Made by a program: the position numbers and the translations under genes | Shown: positions 1 to 5,637 of the stretch, in pieces | Layout: every line of letters begins with the position of its first letter | Position numbering within the stretch: the first letter of the stretch is position 1 | From: an uncultured Eubacteriales bacterium | GTDB taxonomy: Bacteria; Bacillota; Clostridia; Oscillospirales; Oscillospiraceae | Assembly (NCBI GenBank): GCA_900548615.1 | Contig: URKW01000059.1 | Span: 1-13,067, forward strand | Length of the DNA stretch: 13,067 nt | Direction of reading: 5' to 3' | Notes under the pieces: model-generated | Told to the model about the DNA's origin: nothing | Database searches by the model: none | What the model saw: the letters and a program-made list of their open reading frames with translations, nothing else

Positions 1-417
1 TGCACCGTAATAGACGGCGACGGTGTAGAACGTCGTTTCGCTCGAGCCGAGCATGACCGCCGCAACGCGGCCGACATAGGAATCGACGCCGTAGGAGTCC
101 ATGATCTCCGATCCGACAGCCAGCGCGCCGCTGCCGGAGATGGGGCGGATAAAAAGGAGCGGCGCGACCTCCGGCGGAATGCCGACCCTTTCGAGCGCCG
201 GCGCGAGCAGCGCACCCAGATACTCCATCGCGCCCGACGCGCGGAACATATACACCGCCGTCAGCAGGGCGATCAGGTTGGGGCAGATGCGCAGTACCAC
301 CCGCAGGCCGTCCATGGCACCGTCGGTGAGGGCGGCGTAAACGTCCACCCGCCGCGCCGCGCCCCATGCAGCCACCGCTGCCAGCAGCAGCGGGATCACC
401 AGCGATGTCAGCTCCAT
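1..417 (-). CDS. spmB: Spore maturation protein B, partial (C-terminus cut by window edge)
   Basis: I translated this frame by hand. It starts at an ATG at 417, runs 139 codons without a stop and leaves the window at base 1, so roughly the last 40 residues are missing compared with the usual ~178. It is a membrane protein of the nucleoside-recognition (Gate) family. With SpmA it is needed for proper dehydration of the spore core. Visible family marks are RPISGSGA at residues 91-98 and GSSETTFYT at 124-132, both hallmarks of SpmB. Residues 5-20 and 38-57 are hydrophobic. The start overlaps the end of spmA by 10 bases, so the two are translationally coupled. Odd point: residues 1-60 use GTG for most Val, while 61-139 use GTC for eight of nine Val and no GTG. 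The distal part may therefore have another origin (see findings). Confidence 0.92.
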   Translation of the reverse strand, partial: MELTSLVIPLLLAAVAAWGAARRVDVYAALTDGAMDGLRVVLRICPNLIALLTAVYMFRASGAMEYLGALLAPALERVGIPPEVAPLLFIRPISGSGALAVGSEIMDSYGVDSYVGRVAAVMLGSSETTFYTVAVYYGA

Positions 418-995
418 TTCCGCCTCCACAGAGCCTGCAGCCCTCGCGCCGCCAGCAGTCCCGCCGTGACCGACAGTAGGGAGGAAAGCCACACGGACGG
501 CAGGATATCAAGGGGCGCGGCGCAGCCGTGAGCGCTGCGCACGGCTGCCACGGTGGTGGGCAGCAGCTGGATGGAGGCGGTGTTCAGCACCACAAGGCGG
601 CACAGCTCGTCGCTGGCCACACCGCCGCAGCCCTGCGCCATCCGCGTGGCGGCACGGATCCCCAGCGGAGTGGCGGCGTTGCCCAGCCCCAGCAGATTGG
701 CCGACATGTTGGCGCTGAGGGCGGCCATGGTCTCCGTGTCCCGGCTGGCCCGGGGCAGAATGCGGCGCAACACGGGCCGCAGCAGCCGGGCCAGCTTTTC
801 GCTGAGGCCGCCCCGCTCCATCAGCGTCATGACGCCGCTCCACAGACAGATGGCGCCCGCCATGGACAGACACAGCTCCACCGCCGCACCGGCGCCCTCC
901 ATGGCGGCGGCGGAGACTTCCGCCATGCGGCCGCTGATGCCGCCGCATACCAGCGCCAGCACAAAAAACGCCGCCAGAATGTAAGACATTGCCAT
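408..995 (-). CDS. spmA: Spore maturation protein A
   Basis: This is a 195-residue membrane protein, essentially the length of Bacillus subtilis SpmA (196). SpmA and SpmB act together in the developing spore to lower core water content and give heat resistance. Residues 4-20, 36-57 and the C-terminal third are hydrophobic. The conserved stretch NLLGLGNAATPLGIRA and the following LVVLNTASIQLLPTTVA identify the family. I chose the ATG at 995 because GAGGTGAGG sits just upstream; an in-frame ATG at 989 (MSYILAA) is an alternative. The frame stays open upstream to 1235, but that extension runs antisense through the abrB start and would be a shadow. The stop codon lies inside the start of spmB (10-base overlap). 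There is no dacB directly upstream, unlike the B. subtilis dacB-spmA-spmB operon. Confidence 0.93.
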   Translation of the reverse strand: MAMSYILAAFFVLALVCGGISGRMAEVSAAAMEGAGAAVELCLSMAGAICLWSGVMTLMERGGLSEKLARLLRPVLRRILPRASRDTETMAALSANMSANLLGLGNAATPLGIRAATRMAQGCGGVASDELCRLVVLNTASIQLLPTTVAAVRSAHGCAAPLDILPSVWLSSLLSVTAGLLAARGLQALWRRKWS

Positions 996-1013
996 ACCCC
1001 TCACCTCAAATGC

Positions 1014-1044
1014 ACTATATGCACAGAGCATATGGCAATATTTG
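1014..1044 (-). promoter_or_regulatory. Candidate sporulation sigma-E-like promoter of spmA
   Basis: On the minus strand, CAAATATT (1037-1044) and CATATAGT (1014-1021) are separated by 15 bases. This resembles the sigma-E pattern as I remember it (about GTCATATT, 14-16 bases, CATACAAT). The B. subtilis operon containing spmA is sigma-E dependent. The leader would be very short (transcription start near 1007, start codon at 995), just enough to contain GAGGTGAGG. The match comes from inspection in an AT-rich region, so it may be chance. Confidence 0.35.
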
Positions 1045-1100
1045 TAAAAATTTTGGATAAAATGGCAAAGAACGGTTGACAAAATGGTAAAAATATGGCA
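1033..1100 (+). promoter_or_regulatory. Candidate AbrB-type operator: four TGGNA pentamers
   Basis: TGGCA, TGGCA, TGGTA and TGGCA start at 1033, 1063, 1085 and 1096. The spacings are 30, 22 and 11 bases, close to whole helical turns, so all four would face one side of the DNA. AAAATGG at 1059 is repeated at 1081. TGGNA is, from memory, the pentamer preferred by Bacillus AbrB in binding selections. The cluster covers the abrB promoter and the upstream region of spmA, so it could serve autoregulation and control of both directions. This is inference; the region is AT-rich and short motifs recur by chance. Confidence 0.35.
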
Positions 1101-1104
1101 TGCT
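1076..1104 (+). promoter_or_regulatory. Promoter of the abrB-like gene (sigma-A type)
   Basis: A perfect -35 TTGACA (1076-1081) is followed by a 17-base spacer and a weaker -10 CATGCT (1099-1104). The weak -10 is supported by an extended TGG at 1096-1098. Transcription would start near 1111, giving a leader of about 50 bases before the GTG start. Confidence 0.6.
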
Positions 1105-1120
1105 AAATGAGCAGAGGAAT

Positions 1121-1135
1121 TCACGACAGTCGTGA
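1121..1135 (+). promoter_or_regulatory. Perfect 15-base palindrome in the abrB leader
   Basis: TCACGAC and GTCGTGA flank a single central base. The site lies about 10 bases after the predicted transcription start and about 27 before the start codon. A one-base loop is too tight for a good RNA hairpin, so a protein-binding operator is the more natural reading. The binding protein is unknown. Confidence 0.5.
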
Positions 1136-1161
1136 GAAGCAAAGCAGAGGAGAGGTTTCCC

Positions 1162-1404
1162 GTGAAGTCAACCGGAATTGTGCGAAAGGTGGACGAATTG
1201 GGACGGATCGTTTTGCCCATCGAACTGCGCCGCACATTGGATATCGCTGAGAAGGATGCTTTGGAGATCTATGTAGATGGCTCCACCATCGTATTGAAAA
1301 AGTATCGTCCCAGCTGTATTTTCTGTGACAGCAGCAGAGACTTGATGGTGTACAAGGACAAGAATATCTGTCCCAAGTGTCTCAAAGAGTTGAAGAACAA
1401 CTGA
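1162..1404 (+). CDS. abrB: AbrB/SpoVT-type transition-state regulator
   Basis: This is an 80-residue DNA-binding regulator. Residues 2-47 are a swapped-hairpin AbrB domain (KSTGIVRKVDELGRIVLP is diagnostic). Members act as dimers or tetramers that hold down stationary-phase and sporulation genes during growth. Residues 49-77 hold two Cys pairs (C52/C55 and C70/C73) that look like a small zinc knuckle; B. subtilis AbrB lacks this arrangement, though I recall it in clostridial relatives. The start is the GTG at 1162, preceded by AGGAGAGG. An ATG at 1132 in the same frame would add ten residues foreign to the family and lies inside the leader palindrome. The gene converges on rsmI and diverges from spmA. 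Regulation: TTGACA promoter plus possible self-binding sites upstream. Confidence 0.9.
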   Translation: MKSTGIVRKVDELGRIVLPIELRRTLDIAEKDALEIYVDGSTIVLKKYRPSCIFCDSSRDLMVYKDKNICPKCLKELKNN

Positions 1405-1413
1405 GGTGCACAA

Positions 1414-1446
1414 AAAAATGTCCCGCCGATGGCGGGGCATTTTTTT
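1414..1446. terminator. Bidirectional terminator between abrB and rsmI
   Basis: A ten-pair stem (ATGTCCCGCC with GGCGGGGCAT, one G-T pair) has a three-base loop. It is flanked by an A run on the left and a T run on the right, so it can end transcription in both directions. It lies 10 bases after the abrB stop and 24 bases beyond the rsmI stop. Confidence 0.9.
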
Positions 1447-1469
1447 GCATCAGCGCAGAAGCAACGCTC

Positions 1470-2306
1470 TCATGCCAGATTTTTCAATGCTGCGTCGTAC
1501 AGGGCGTTGCGGCTCAAGCCGGTGTCGTCGGCCACGGCGCGGACGGCGTCCTTCAGCCGCATGCCTTCCTCGCGGCGGCGCAGCACCAGCGCCACGCCCT
1601 CCTCCAGCGTCAGGGCAGCGGCTGCGGACTTCTCCCGTCCCGCGATGACCAGCACGTACTCGCCCCGGGGCTCGTTGGCGGCGTAGTAGTCCGCCGCCGC
1701 TGTCAGCGTGGTGCGCACGGTGTCCTCGTGGAGCTTGGTCAGCTCCCGGCACAGGGCGATCTTCCGGTCACCGCCGAAGGCCTCCGCCATATCCGCCAGC
1801 GTGGCCCGGAGACGGTGGGGCGCTTCGTGGAAGATCATGGTGCGTGTCTCGCCAGTCAGCTCGTGGAGCTGCTCCCGGCGCTCCTTTTTGCCGGAGGGCA
1901 GGAAGCCCTCGAAGGTAAAACGTCCTGTGGGCAGGCCGGACACCGCCAGCGCGTACACGGCGGCGCAGCAGCCGGGAATGGCCAGCACCGGCACGCCGTT
2001 TTCGGCACACAGGCGCACCAGATCCTCGCCGGGGTCGCTGATGGCGGGCATGCCCGCGTCGGTCACCAGCGCGCAGGTCTCGCCGCCCAGCAGACGGGTG
2101 AGAATGGCCTGCCCCGCAGAGGCGCGGTTGTGCTCGTGGTAGCTGACCAGCGGCTTCTTGATATCGAAATGGTTCAGCAGCTTCACCGACACGCGGGTAT
2201 CCTCGGCGGCGATGAAGTCGGCGTTTTGCAGCGTCTCCACGGCACGGGGCGAAAAATCCCCCAGATTGCCGATGGGGGTGGCCACCAGATATAATGTTCC
2301 GGGCAT
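1470..2306 (-). CDS. rsmI: 16S rRNA 2'-O-ribose C1402 methyltransferase
   Basis: This 278-residue protein belongs to the tetrapyrrole-methylase fold family and methylates the 2'-OH of C1402 in 16S rRNA, using SAM, to tune decoding. The signatures are LYLVATPIGNLGD (residues 5-17), AEDTR (34-38) and VTDAGMPAISDPG (81-93), then an IPG motif and GFLPSGKKER. The usual GPSA/GPNA after IPG appears as GCCA, a mild variation. Length is normal (E. coli about 286). The ATG at 2306 is chosen for AAGGAG eight bases upstream; the frame is open much further upstream, but that part is a shadow of trmN6. It starts five bases after the trmN6 stop, so it is the second gene of a two-gene operon. Confidence 0.96.
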   Translation of the reverse strand: MPGTLYLVATPIGNLGDFSPRAVETLQNADFIAAEDTRVSVKLLNHFDIKKPLVSYHEHNRASAGQAILTRLLGGETCALVTDAGMPAISDPGEDLVRLCAENGVPVLAIPGCCAAVYALAVSGLPTGRFTFEGFLPSGKKERREQLHELTGETRTMIFHEAPHRLRATLADMAEAFGGDRKIALCRELTKLHEDTVRTTLTAAADYYAANEPRGEYVLVIAGREKSAAAALTLEEGVALVLRRREEGMRLKDAVRAVADDTGLSRNALYDAALKNLA

Positions 2307-2311
2307 ATGAA

Positions 2312-3025
2312 TCACTCCTTGTCTCTGAAGTAGGCGCGGCGCACGTCGTGGGATTCGCCGCCGTCCTCCAGCTGCAGCAGCAGCGGCGGCTCCACGGAAA
2401 GCCCCGGCTTTCCGCCCCGGCGGCATTCCAGCAGCACCAGCGACGGGGCGCTCCGGGCGGTGTGCTGCACCATCCGAAGCCGCTTGGGCTCCAGACCGTG
2501 GGTCACGGCGGCGGTCAGCAGCGCCGCCAGACGCTCCGGCCGGTACACAAGGCAGAAGCGTCCGCCCCATTGCAGCATTCGTTCGGCGGCGGCAAAGATA
2601 TCCTCCAGCGTGGCGGTCAGCTCCGCGCGGGTGTCGCCCCGGACGCCCTTCGCCACCGCTCCCGTATGGGGCGCGAAATAGGGCGGATTGGACACCGCCA
2701 GCTGAAAGGCTCCGGCGGGCAGCGTCTCCCGCTGCCGCAGGTCGGCGCAAAGGGCGGTAAGGGGCAGGCGGTTTTCCGCGGCGTTCCGCGCCAGCACGGC
2801 GCAGGCGTGAGCGTCCCGTTCGATGCCCGTTACCTGCAATGAGGGTTCTCGTGCCAGCAGCAGAAGCCCCAGCAGGCCCGCCCCGGCGCCCAGATCGCAG
2901 ACTTTCTCGCCCCGGCGCAGACTGGCGAAGCCGCCCAACAGGAACGAATCCGTGGAGGGCGGAAAGCACTGTTCATCATACCGATACCGCGGCCCGTCGG
3001 GCCACAGGCGTTCCGCGCGTTCCAT
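2312..3025 (-). CDS. trmN6: tRNA1(Val) (adenine37-N6)-methyltransferase-like protein
   Basis: This 237-residue class I SAM-dependent methyltransferase has the DLGAGAGLLG SAM loop at 44-53, an acidic residue after the second strand (E69) and NPPY at 113-116, the catalytic motif of N6-adenine methyltransferases. The N-terminal region ending QCFPPSTDSFLL and overall length match the YfiC/YabB family, which modifies A37 of tRNA. The exact RNA target in this organism is inferred from family only. AGGAGG lies seven bases before the ATG at 3025. It shares a transcript with rsmI. The trmN6-rsmI pair converging on abrB matches the B. subtilis yabB-yabC/abrB neighbourhood, except that no yazA-like gene lies between them. 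Confidence 0.9.
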   Translation of the reverse strand: MERAERLWPDGPRYRYDEQCFPPSTDSFLLGGFASLRRGEKVCDLGAGAGLLGLLLLAREPSLQVTGIERDAHACAVLARNAAENRLPLTALCADLRQRETLPAGAFQLAVSNPPYFAPHTGAVAKGVRGDTRAELTATLEDIFAAAERMLQWGGRFCLVYRPERLAALLTAAVTHGLEPKRLRMVQHTARSAPSLVLLECRRGGKPGLSVEPPLLLQLEDGGESHDVRRAYFRDKE

Positions 3026-3049
3026 GGACAGCCCTCCTTTTCTGGGGAT

Positions 3050-3078
3050 AGTATAGCATACGTATGGCTTTCCGGCAA
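3050..3078 (-). promoter_or_regulatory. Promoter of trmN6-rsmI
   Basis: On the minus strand, TTGCCG (3073-3078), a 17-base spacer and TATACT (3050-3055) with an extended TGC directly before it form a good sigma-A promoter. The start codon is 24 bases further down. Confidence 0.7.
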
Positions 3079-3084
3079 GACTTT

Positions 3085-3111
3085 GTAGGGGCCGGCGTCC
3101 CCGACGGCCCG
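3085..3111. repeat. Possible remnant of a dispersed intergenic repeat
   Basis: A GC-rich block begins GTAGGGGCCGG and contains a short inverted repeat (GGGCCG at 3089-3094, CGGCCC at 3105-3110). It sits between the ferredoxin terminator and the trmN6 promoter. It resembles short GTAGGGGC-type repeats I recall from related genomes, and the hairpin starting near 7371 opens with a similar GTAAGGGCGG. Only one full copy is in this window. Confidence 0.3.
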
Positions 3112-3116
3112 CTCAT

Positions 3117-3151
3117 AAAAAAACGGCCGGACATTCCGTCCGGCCGTTTTT
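3117..3151 (-). terminator. Terminator of the ferredoxin gene
   Basis: A perfect stem of CGGCCGGAC and its complement, extended by flanking A/T pairs to 14 pairs, has a five-base loop and a run of seven T on the minus strand. It lies 12 bases after the ferredoxin stop. Confidence 0.9.
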
Positions 3152-3163
3152 CATGTACGCATT

Positions 3164-3337
3164 TTATTCAGCGGGGCTGATAGCGCCGTTGGGGCAGGTA
3201 TCCGCGCAGGAACCGCAATCCAGGCAAGCGCCAGCGTCGATCACGTACTGAGAATCGCCCTGGGAGATAGCGCCCACGGGGCAAGCGTCTGCGCAAGCGC
3301 CACAGCTGACGCAAGCGGAACCGATCTGATAAGCCAT
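3164..3337 (-). CDS. Small 2[4Fe-4S] ferredoxin
   Basis: This 57-residue clostridial-type ferredoxin is a soluble, low-potential electron carrier used by anaerobes with hydrogenases, pyruvate:ferredoxin oxidoreductase, radical-SAM reductants and similar partners. Two complete cluster motifs are present: C9-C12-C15-C19-P and C38-C41-C44-C48-P, each followed by GAI, reflecting the internal duplication of the fold. Size is typical (55-60). GGAGGT seven bases upstream selects the ATG at 3337; an upstream in-frame ATG at 3352 would add MEVLK across the ribosome binding site and is rejected. The gene is a single transcription unit with its own promoter and terminator. Nothing in the sequence ties it to a particular partner. 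Confidence 0.96.
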   Translation of the reverse strand: MAYQIGSACVSCGACADACPVGAISQGDSQYVIDAGACLDCGSCADTCPNGAISPAE

Positions 3338-3369
3338 TTTGAGTACCTCCATTAAGATTTGTCAACGCT

Positions 3370-3397
3370 ATTGTATCATGAAAATAAAAAAATGCAA
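3370..3397 (-). promoter_or_regulatory. Promoter of the ferredoxin gene
   Basis: On the minus strand, TTGCAT (3392-3397), a 16-base T-rich spacer and TACAAT (3370-3375) with an extended TGA directly before it are present. The AT-rich spacer contrasts with the GC-rich genes and suggests strong expression, as expected for a ferredoxin. Confidence 0.7.
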
Positions 3398-3444
3398 GAC
3401 CTTTCTGAAAGGAAACAAGGCGAAAATTGTGGAAGACCGTGAAA

Positions 3445-3473
3445 TTGACACCATGCGGGTAATGTGATACTAT
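3445..3473 (+). promoter_or_regulatory. Promoter of the nucleoside-salvage operon
   Basis: TTGACA (3445-3450), a 17-base spacer and TACTAT (3468-3473) with extended TGA form a near-ideal sigma-A promoter. Transcription would start near 3480, leaving a leader of about 24 bases, too short for a SAM or purine riboswitch. AAGGAGG precedes the ATG at 3504. The AT-rich stretch between this and the ferredoxin promoter is a divergent control region, but I see no clear operator in it. Confidence 0.8.
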
Positions 3474-3503
3474 TTCATATAGAATGAAAAAGGAGGCCGT
3501 TCC

Positions 3504-4325
3504 ATGGAATACACCTACGAATTTTTTGAAAAAAGCGCCCAATACGTCCGGGAAAAGCTGGATTTTCAGCCGGAGATCGGCATTATTCTGGGCTCGTCTC
3601 TGGGGCCGTTTGCCGCGCAGGTGGAAAACCCGGTGGTGATCCCCTATGAGGATATCCCCAACTTCCTGCGCTCCACCGTGGCCACCCACGCGGGCAAGCT
3701 GATCTGCGGCACCGTCAGCGGCAAAAAGGTGGTGTGCATGTCCGGGCGATTCCACTCCTACGAGGGGTATGACTTCCCCCAGCTGACCGCGCCCATCCGG
3801 CTGTTCAAGCTGCTGGGCTGCCGGGCGGTGATTTTGACCAACGCCGCCGGCGGCGTGAATCTCAGCTTTAAGCCCGGCGACATTATGATCATCAACGACC
3901 AGATCATGCTGCCCGGCTGCTCCCCCATGCGGGGCCCCAACATTCCGGAGTTCGGCCCACGGTTTTTCGACGTACAGAAGATGTACAGTCCGGAGCTGCG
4001 GGCCATCGCCAAGGAATGCGCTCAGGGCAGCGGTCTGACCTTCCACGAGGGCTGCTACTTCTTCATGCAGGGCCCCCAGTTTGAGACGGCGGCGGAGATC
4101 CGCGCCATCCGCACGCTGGGCGGCGACGCGGTGGGCATGTCCACCGTGACCGAGGCGCTGACGGCGGCCCACTGCGGTCTGCCCTGTCTGGGCTTCTCCG
4201 TCATCACCAACATGGCGGCGGGCATTCTGGATCAGCCCCTCACCGACGAGGAGGTCAACGAGGTGGGCCATCTGGTGGCCGACAACTTCAGCGCCTATCT
4301 GAAAAAGGTGCTCTCGAGGATGTGA
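3504..4325 (+). CDS. Purine nucleoside phosphorylase (trimeric PNP-I family)
   Basis: This 273-residue enzyme splits purine (deoxy)nucleosides with phosphate into base and ribose-1-phosphate. Phosphate-site residues are GSS (30-32), H62 in THAGK, and RFHSYEGY (82-89). NAAGG lies at 113-117, and the purine pocket is formed by QFETAAEI (E194), GMST (M212) and N236 in VITNMAAG. Asn at that position means preference for 6-oxopurines (inosine, guanosine); MTA phosphorylases carry Asp there. In the usual QPLSHEEV motif, the His that contacts the ribose 5'-OH is Asp here (D248), suggesting an altered 5' pocket. It is the first gene of the operon. Context suggests its substrate is the deaminated product of the next enzyme (5'-methylthioinosine or 5'-deoxyinosine), while ordinary inosine/guanosine salvage remains possible. 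Confidence 0.94.
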   Translation: MEYTYEFFEKSAQYVREKLDFQPEIGIILGSSLGPFAAQVENPVVIPYEDIPNFLRSTVATHAGKLICGTVSGKKVVCMSGRFHSYEGYDFPQLTAPIRLFKLLGCRAVILTNAAGGVNLSFKPGDIMIINDQIMLPGCSPMRGPNIPEFGPRFFDVQKMYSPELRAIAKECAQGSGLTFHEGCYFFMQGPQFETAAEIRAIRTLGGDAVGMSTVTEALTAAHCGLPCLGFSVITNMAAGILDQPLTDEEVNEVGHLVADNFSAYLKKVLSRM

Positions 4326-4329
4326 GCCC

Positions 4330-5619
4330 ATGACCACATTACTGAAAAACGCGTGGATCTACACGCCGCAGGGCGTGATCGAGGGCGGCTGCGTGGTGAT
4401 CGACGGGGCGGTGATCGTCTCGGTGGGTACGGAGCGCCCGGAGGGCCGCTTCGACTGCGAAAAGGACATGTCCGGCAAGCTGCTGCTGCCGGGACTGGTG
4501 AACGCCCACACCCACGCCGCTATGACGCTGCTGCGGGGCGTGGGGACTGACCTGCCGCTGCAAAGGTGGCTGTTTGACAGCGTATTCCCCGTGGAGGGCC
4601 GCATGACGGCGGAGGATATCCGAGCCGGTACGGCGCTGGCGCTGCTGGAGATGTTGGCCTGCGGCACCACCAGCTTTTCCGACATGTACTTCTTTCCGTG
4701 GGAGGCGGCGGAGCTGGTGGCGGTGTGCGGCATCAAGGCCAACCTCTGCTATCCGGTGCAGGCCTTCGACCCGGCGGAGCCCTACGAGAAGAATGAAAGT
4801 GCCCGGAAGCTGGAACGATTCTATAAGGACTGGCACAACGCCGCCGAGGGACGCATTCGGGTGGACGGCTGCCTTCACGCGGAGTACACCTGCAATCCCC
4901 ACGTGGCGGCGGGGACGGCGGCGTGGTGCCGCCAGAACGGCGTGAGAATGCACATTCACCTCAGCGAGACGAAAAGCGAGCATGATATCTGCATCGAGAA
5001 ATACGGCAAGACCCCGGCGGCGTGGATGAACGATCTGGGAGTGTTCGACGTGCCCTGCGCCGCCGCCCACTGCGTGTGGGTGACGGCAGAGGATCGGGCG
5101 CTGCTGCGGGAAAAGAACGTCAGCGTGATCCACAATCCCACCAGCAACATGAAGCTGGGCAGCGGGTTCGCGCCGGTTCCGGAGCTGCTGGCAGAGGGTA
5201 TCAACGTGGCGCTGGGCACCGACGGCGCCGCCAGCAACAACAATCTCAACATGCTGGAGGAGCTGCATCTGGCGGCCATCCTCCATAACGGATACCGCCA
5301 TGACGCGGCCATCCTGCCGGCGGCGCAGGTGCTGGACATGGCGACGATCAACGGTGCGAAATTGCAGGGCCGGGACGACACCGGCGCCATCGAGGCCGGA
5401 AAGCGGGCGGATATCATGGCTATCGATCTGAGCGCGCCCCACCTTGTCCCGCATCTTGACACGGCGGGACTGGCGGTGTACAGCGCACAGGCCGCCGACG
5501 TTTGCATGACCATGGTGGACGGCAGAGTGCTGTACGAAAACGGCGAATACCTGACGCTGGACAGGGAGCGGATATTATACGATGCCAGAGCCGCCGCCAA
5601 GCGGCTGTACGGCGTGTGA
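4330..5619 (+). CDS. mtaD: 5'-methylthioadenosine / S-adenosylhomocysteine / 5'-deoxyadenosine deaminase
   Basis: This 429-residue metal-dependent amidohydrolase of the MtaD/DadD group converts the adenine of MTA, SAH or 5'-deoxyadenosine to hypoxanthine, releasing ammonia. Metal and catalytic residues are visible: H60 and H62 in NAHTHAAMTLLRG, H210 in HIHLSET with E213, H247 in AAHCVW, and D298 in GTDGAASNNN. The substrate loop NPTSNMKLGSG (269-279) is typical. The usual GPHAPYT is LHAEYT here (H183 kept). Length is normal (~430). The start is four bases after the PNP stop, so the two are co-translated. Deaminase followed by a 6-oxopurine PNP is the logic of a deaminase-first MTA/5'-deoxyadenosine disposal route. 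The preferred substrate cannot be read from sequence. Confidence 0.93.
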   Translation: MTTLLKNAWIYTPQGVIEGGCVVIDGAVIVSVGTERPEGRFDCEKDMSGKLLLPGLVNAHTHAAMTLLRGVGTDLPLQRWLFDSVFPVEGRMTAEDIRAGTALALLEMLACGTTSFSDMYFFPWEAAELVAVCGIKANLCYPVQAFDPAEPYEKNESARKLERFYKDWHNAAEGRIRVDGCLHAEYTCNPHVAAGTAAWCRQNGVRMHIHLSETKSEHDICIEKYGKTPAAWMNDLGVFDVPCAAAHCVWVTAEDRALLREKNVSVIHNPTSNMKLGSGFAPVPELLAEGINVALGTDGAASNNNLNMLEELHLAAILHNGYRHDAAILPAAQVLDMATINGAKLQGRDDTGAIEAGKRADIMAIDLSAPHLVPHLDTAGLAVYSAQAADVCMTMVDGRVLYENGEYLTLDRERILYDARAAAKRLYGV

Positions 5620-5637
5620 GAGAAAAGGAGAACACAC

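Noticed and set aside
996..1235. Longer SpmA starting at 1235
   Set aside because: The extra 80 residues are antisense to the AbrB start and its promoter; the GAGGTGAGG site supports the start at 995.
1377..2294. 305-codon plus-strand frame opposite rsmI
   Set aside because: It starts inside abrB, crosses the terminator and is antisense to rsmI; there is no ribosome binding site.
3451..3503. Possible SAM or purine riboswitch ahead of the salvage operon
   Set aside because: The predicted leader is only about 24 bases after the transcription start, with no room for an aptamer.
3504..4325. Reading the first operon gene as MTA phosphorylase
   Set aside because: The base-binding residue is Asn (N236), which marks 6-oxopurine PNP; MTA phosphorylases have Asp, and a deaminase is supplied next door.
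3168..4337. 389-codon minus-strand frame opposite PNP and running through the ferredoxin
   Set aside because: It is a shadow: it crosses the divergent promoter region and covers the ferredoxin in the wrong frame.
4339..5454. 371-codon minus-strand frame opposite the deaminase
   Set aside because: It is antisense to an amidohydrolase with all catalytic residues, and its His/Val/Gly-rich translation is typical of a mirrored GC-rich gene.
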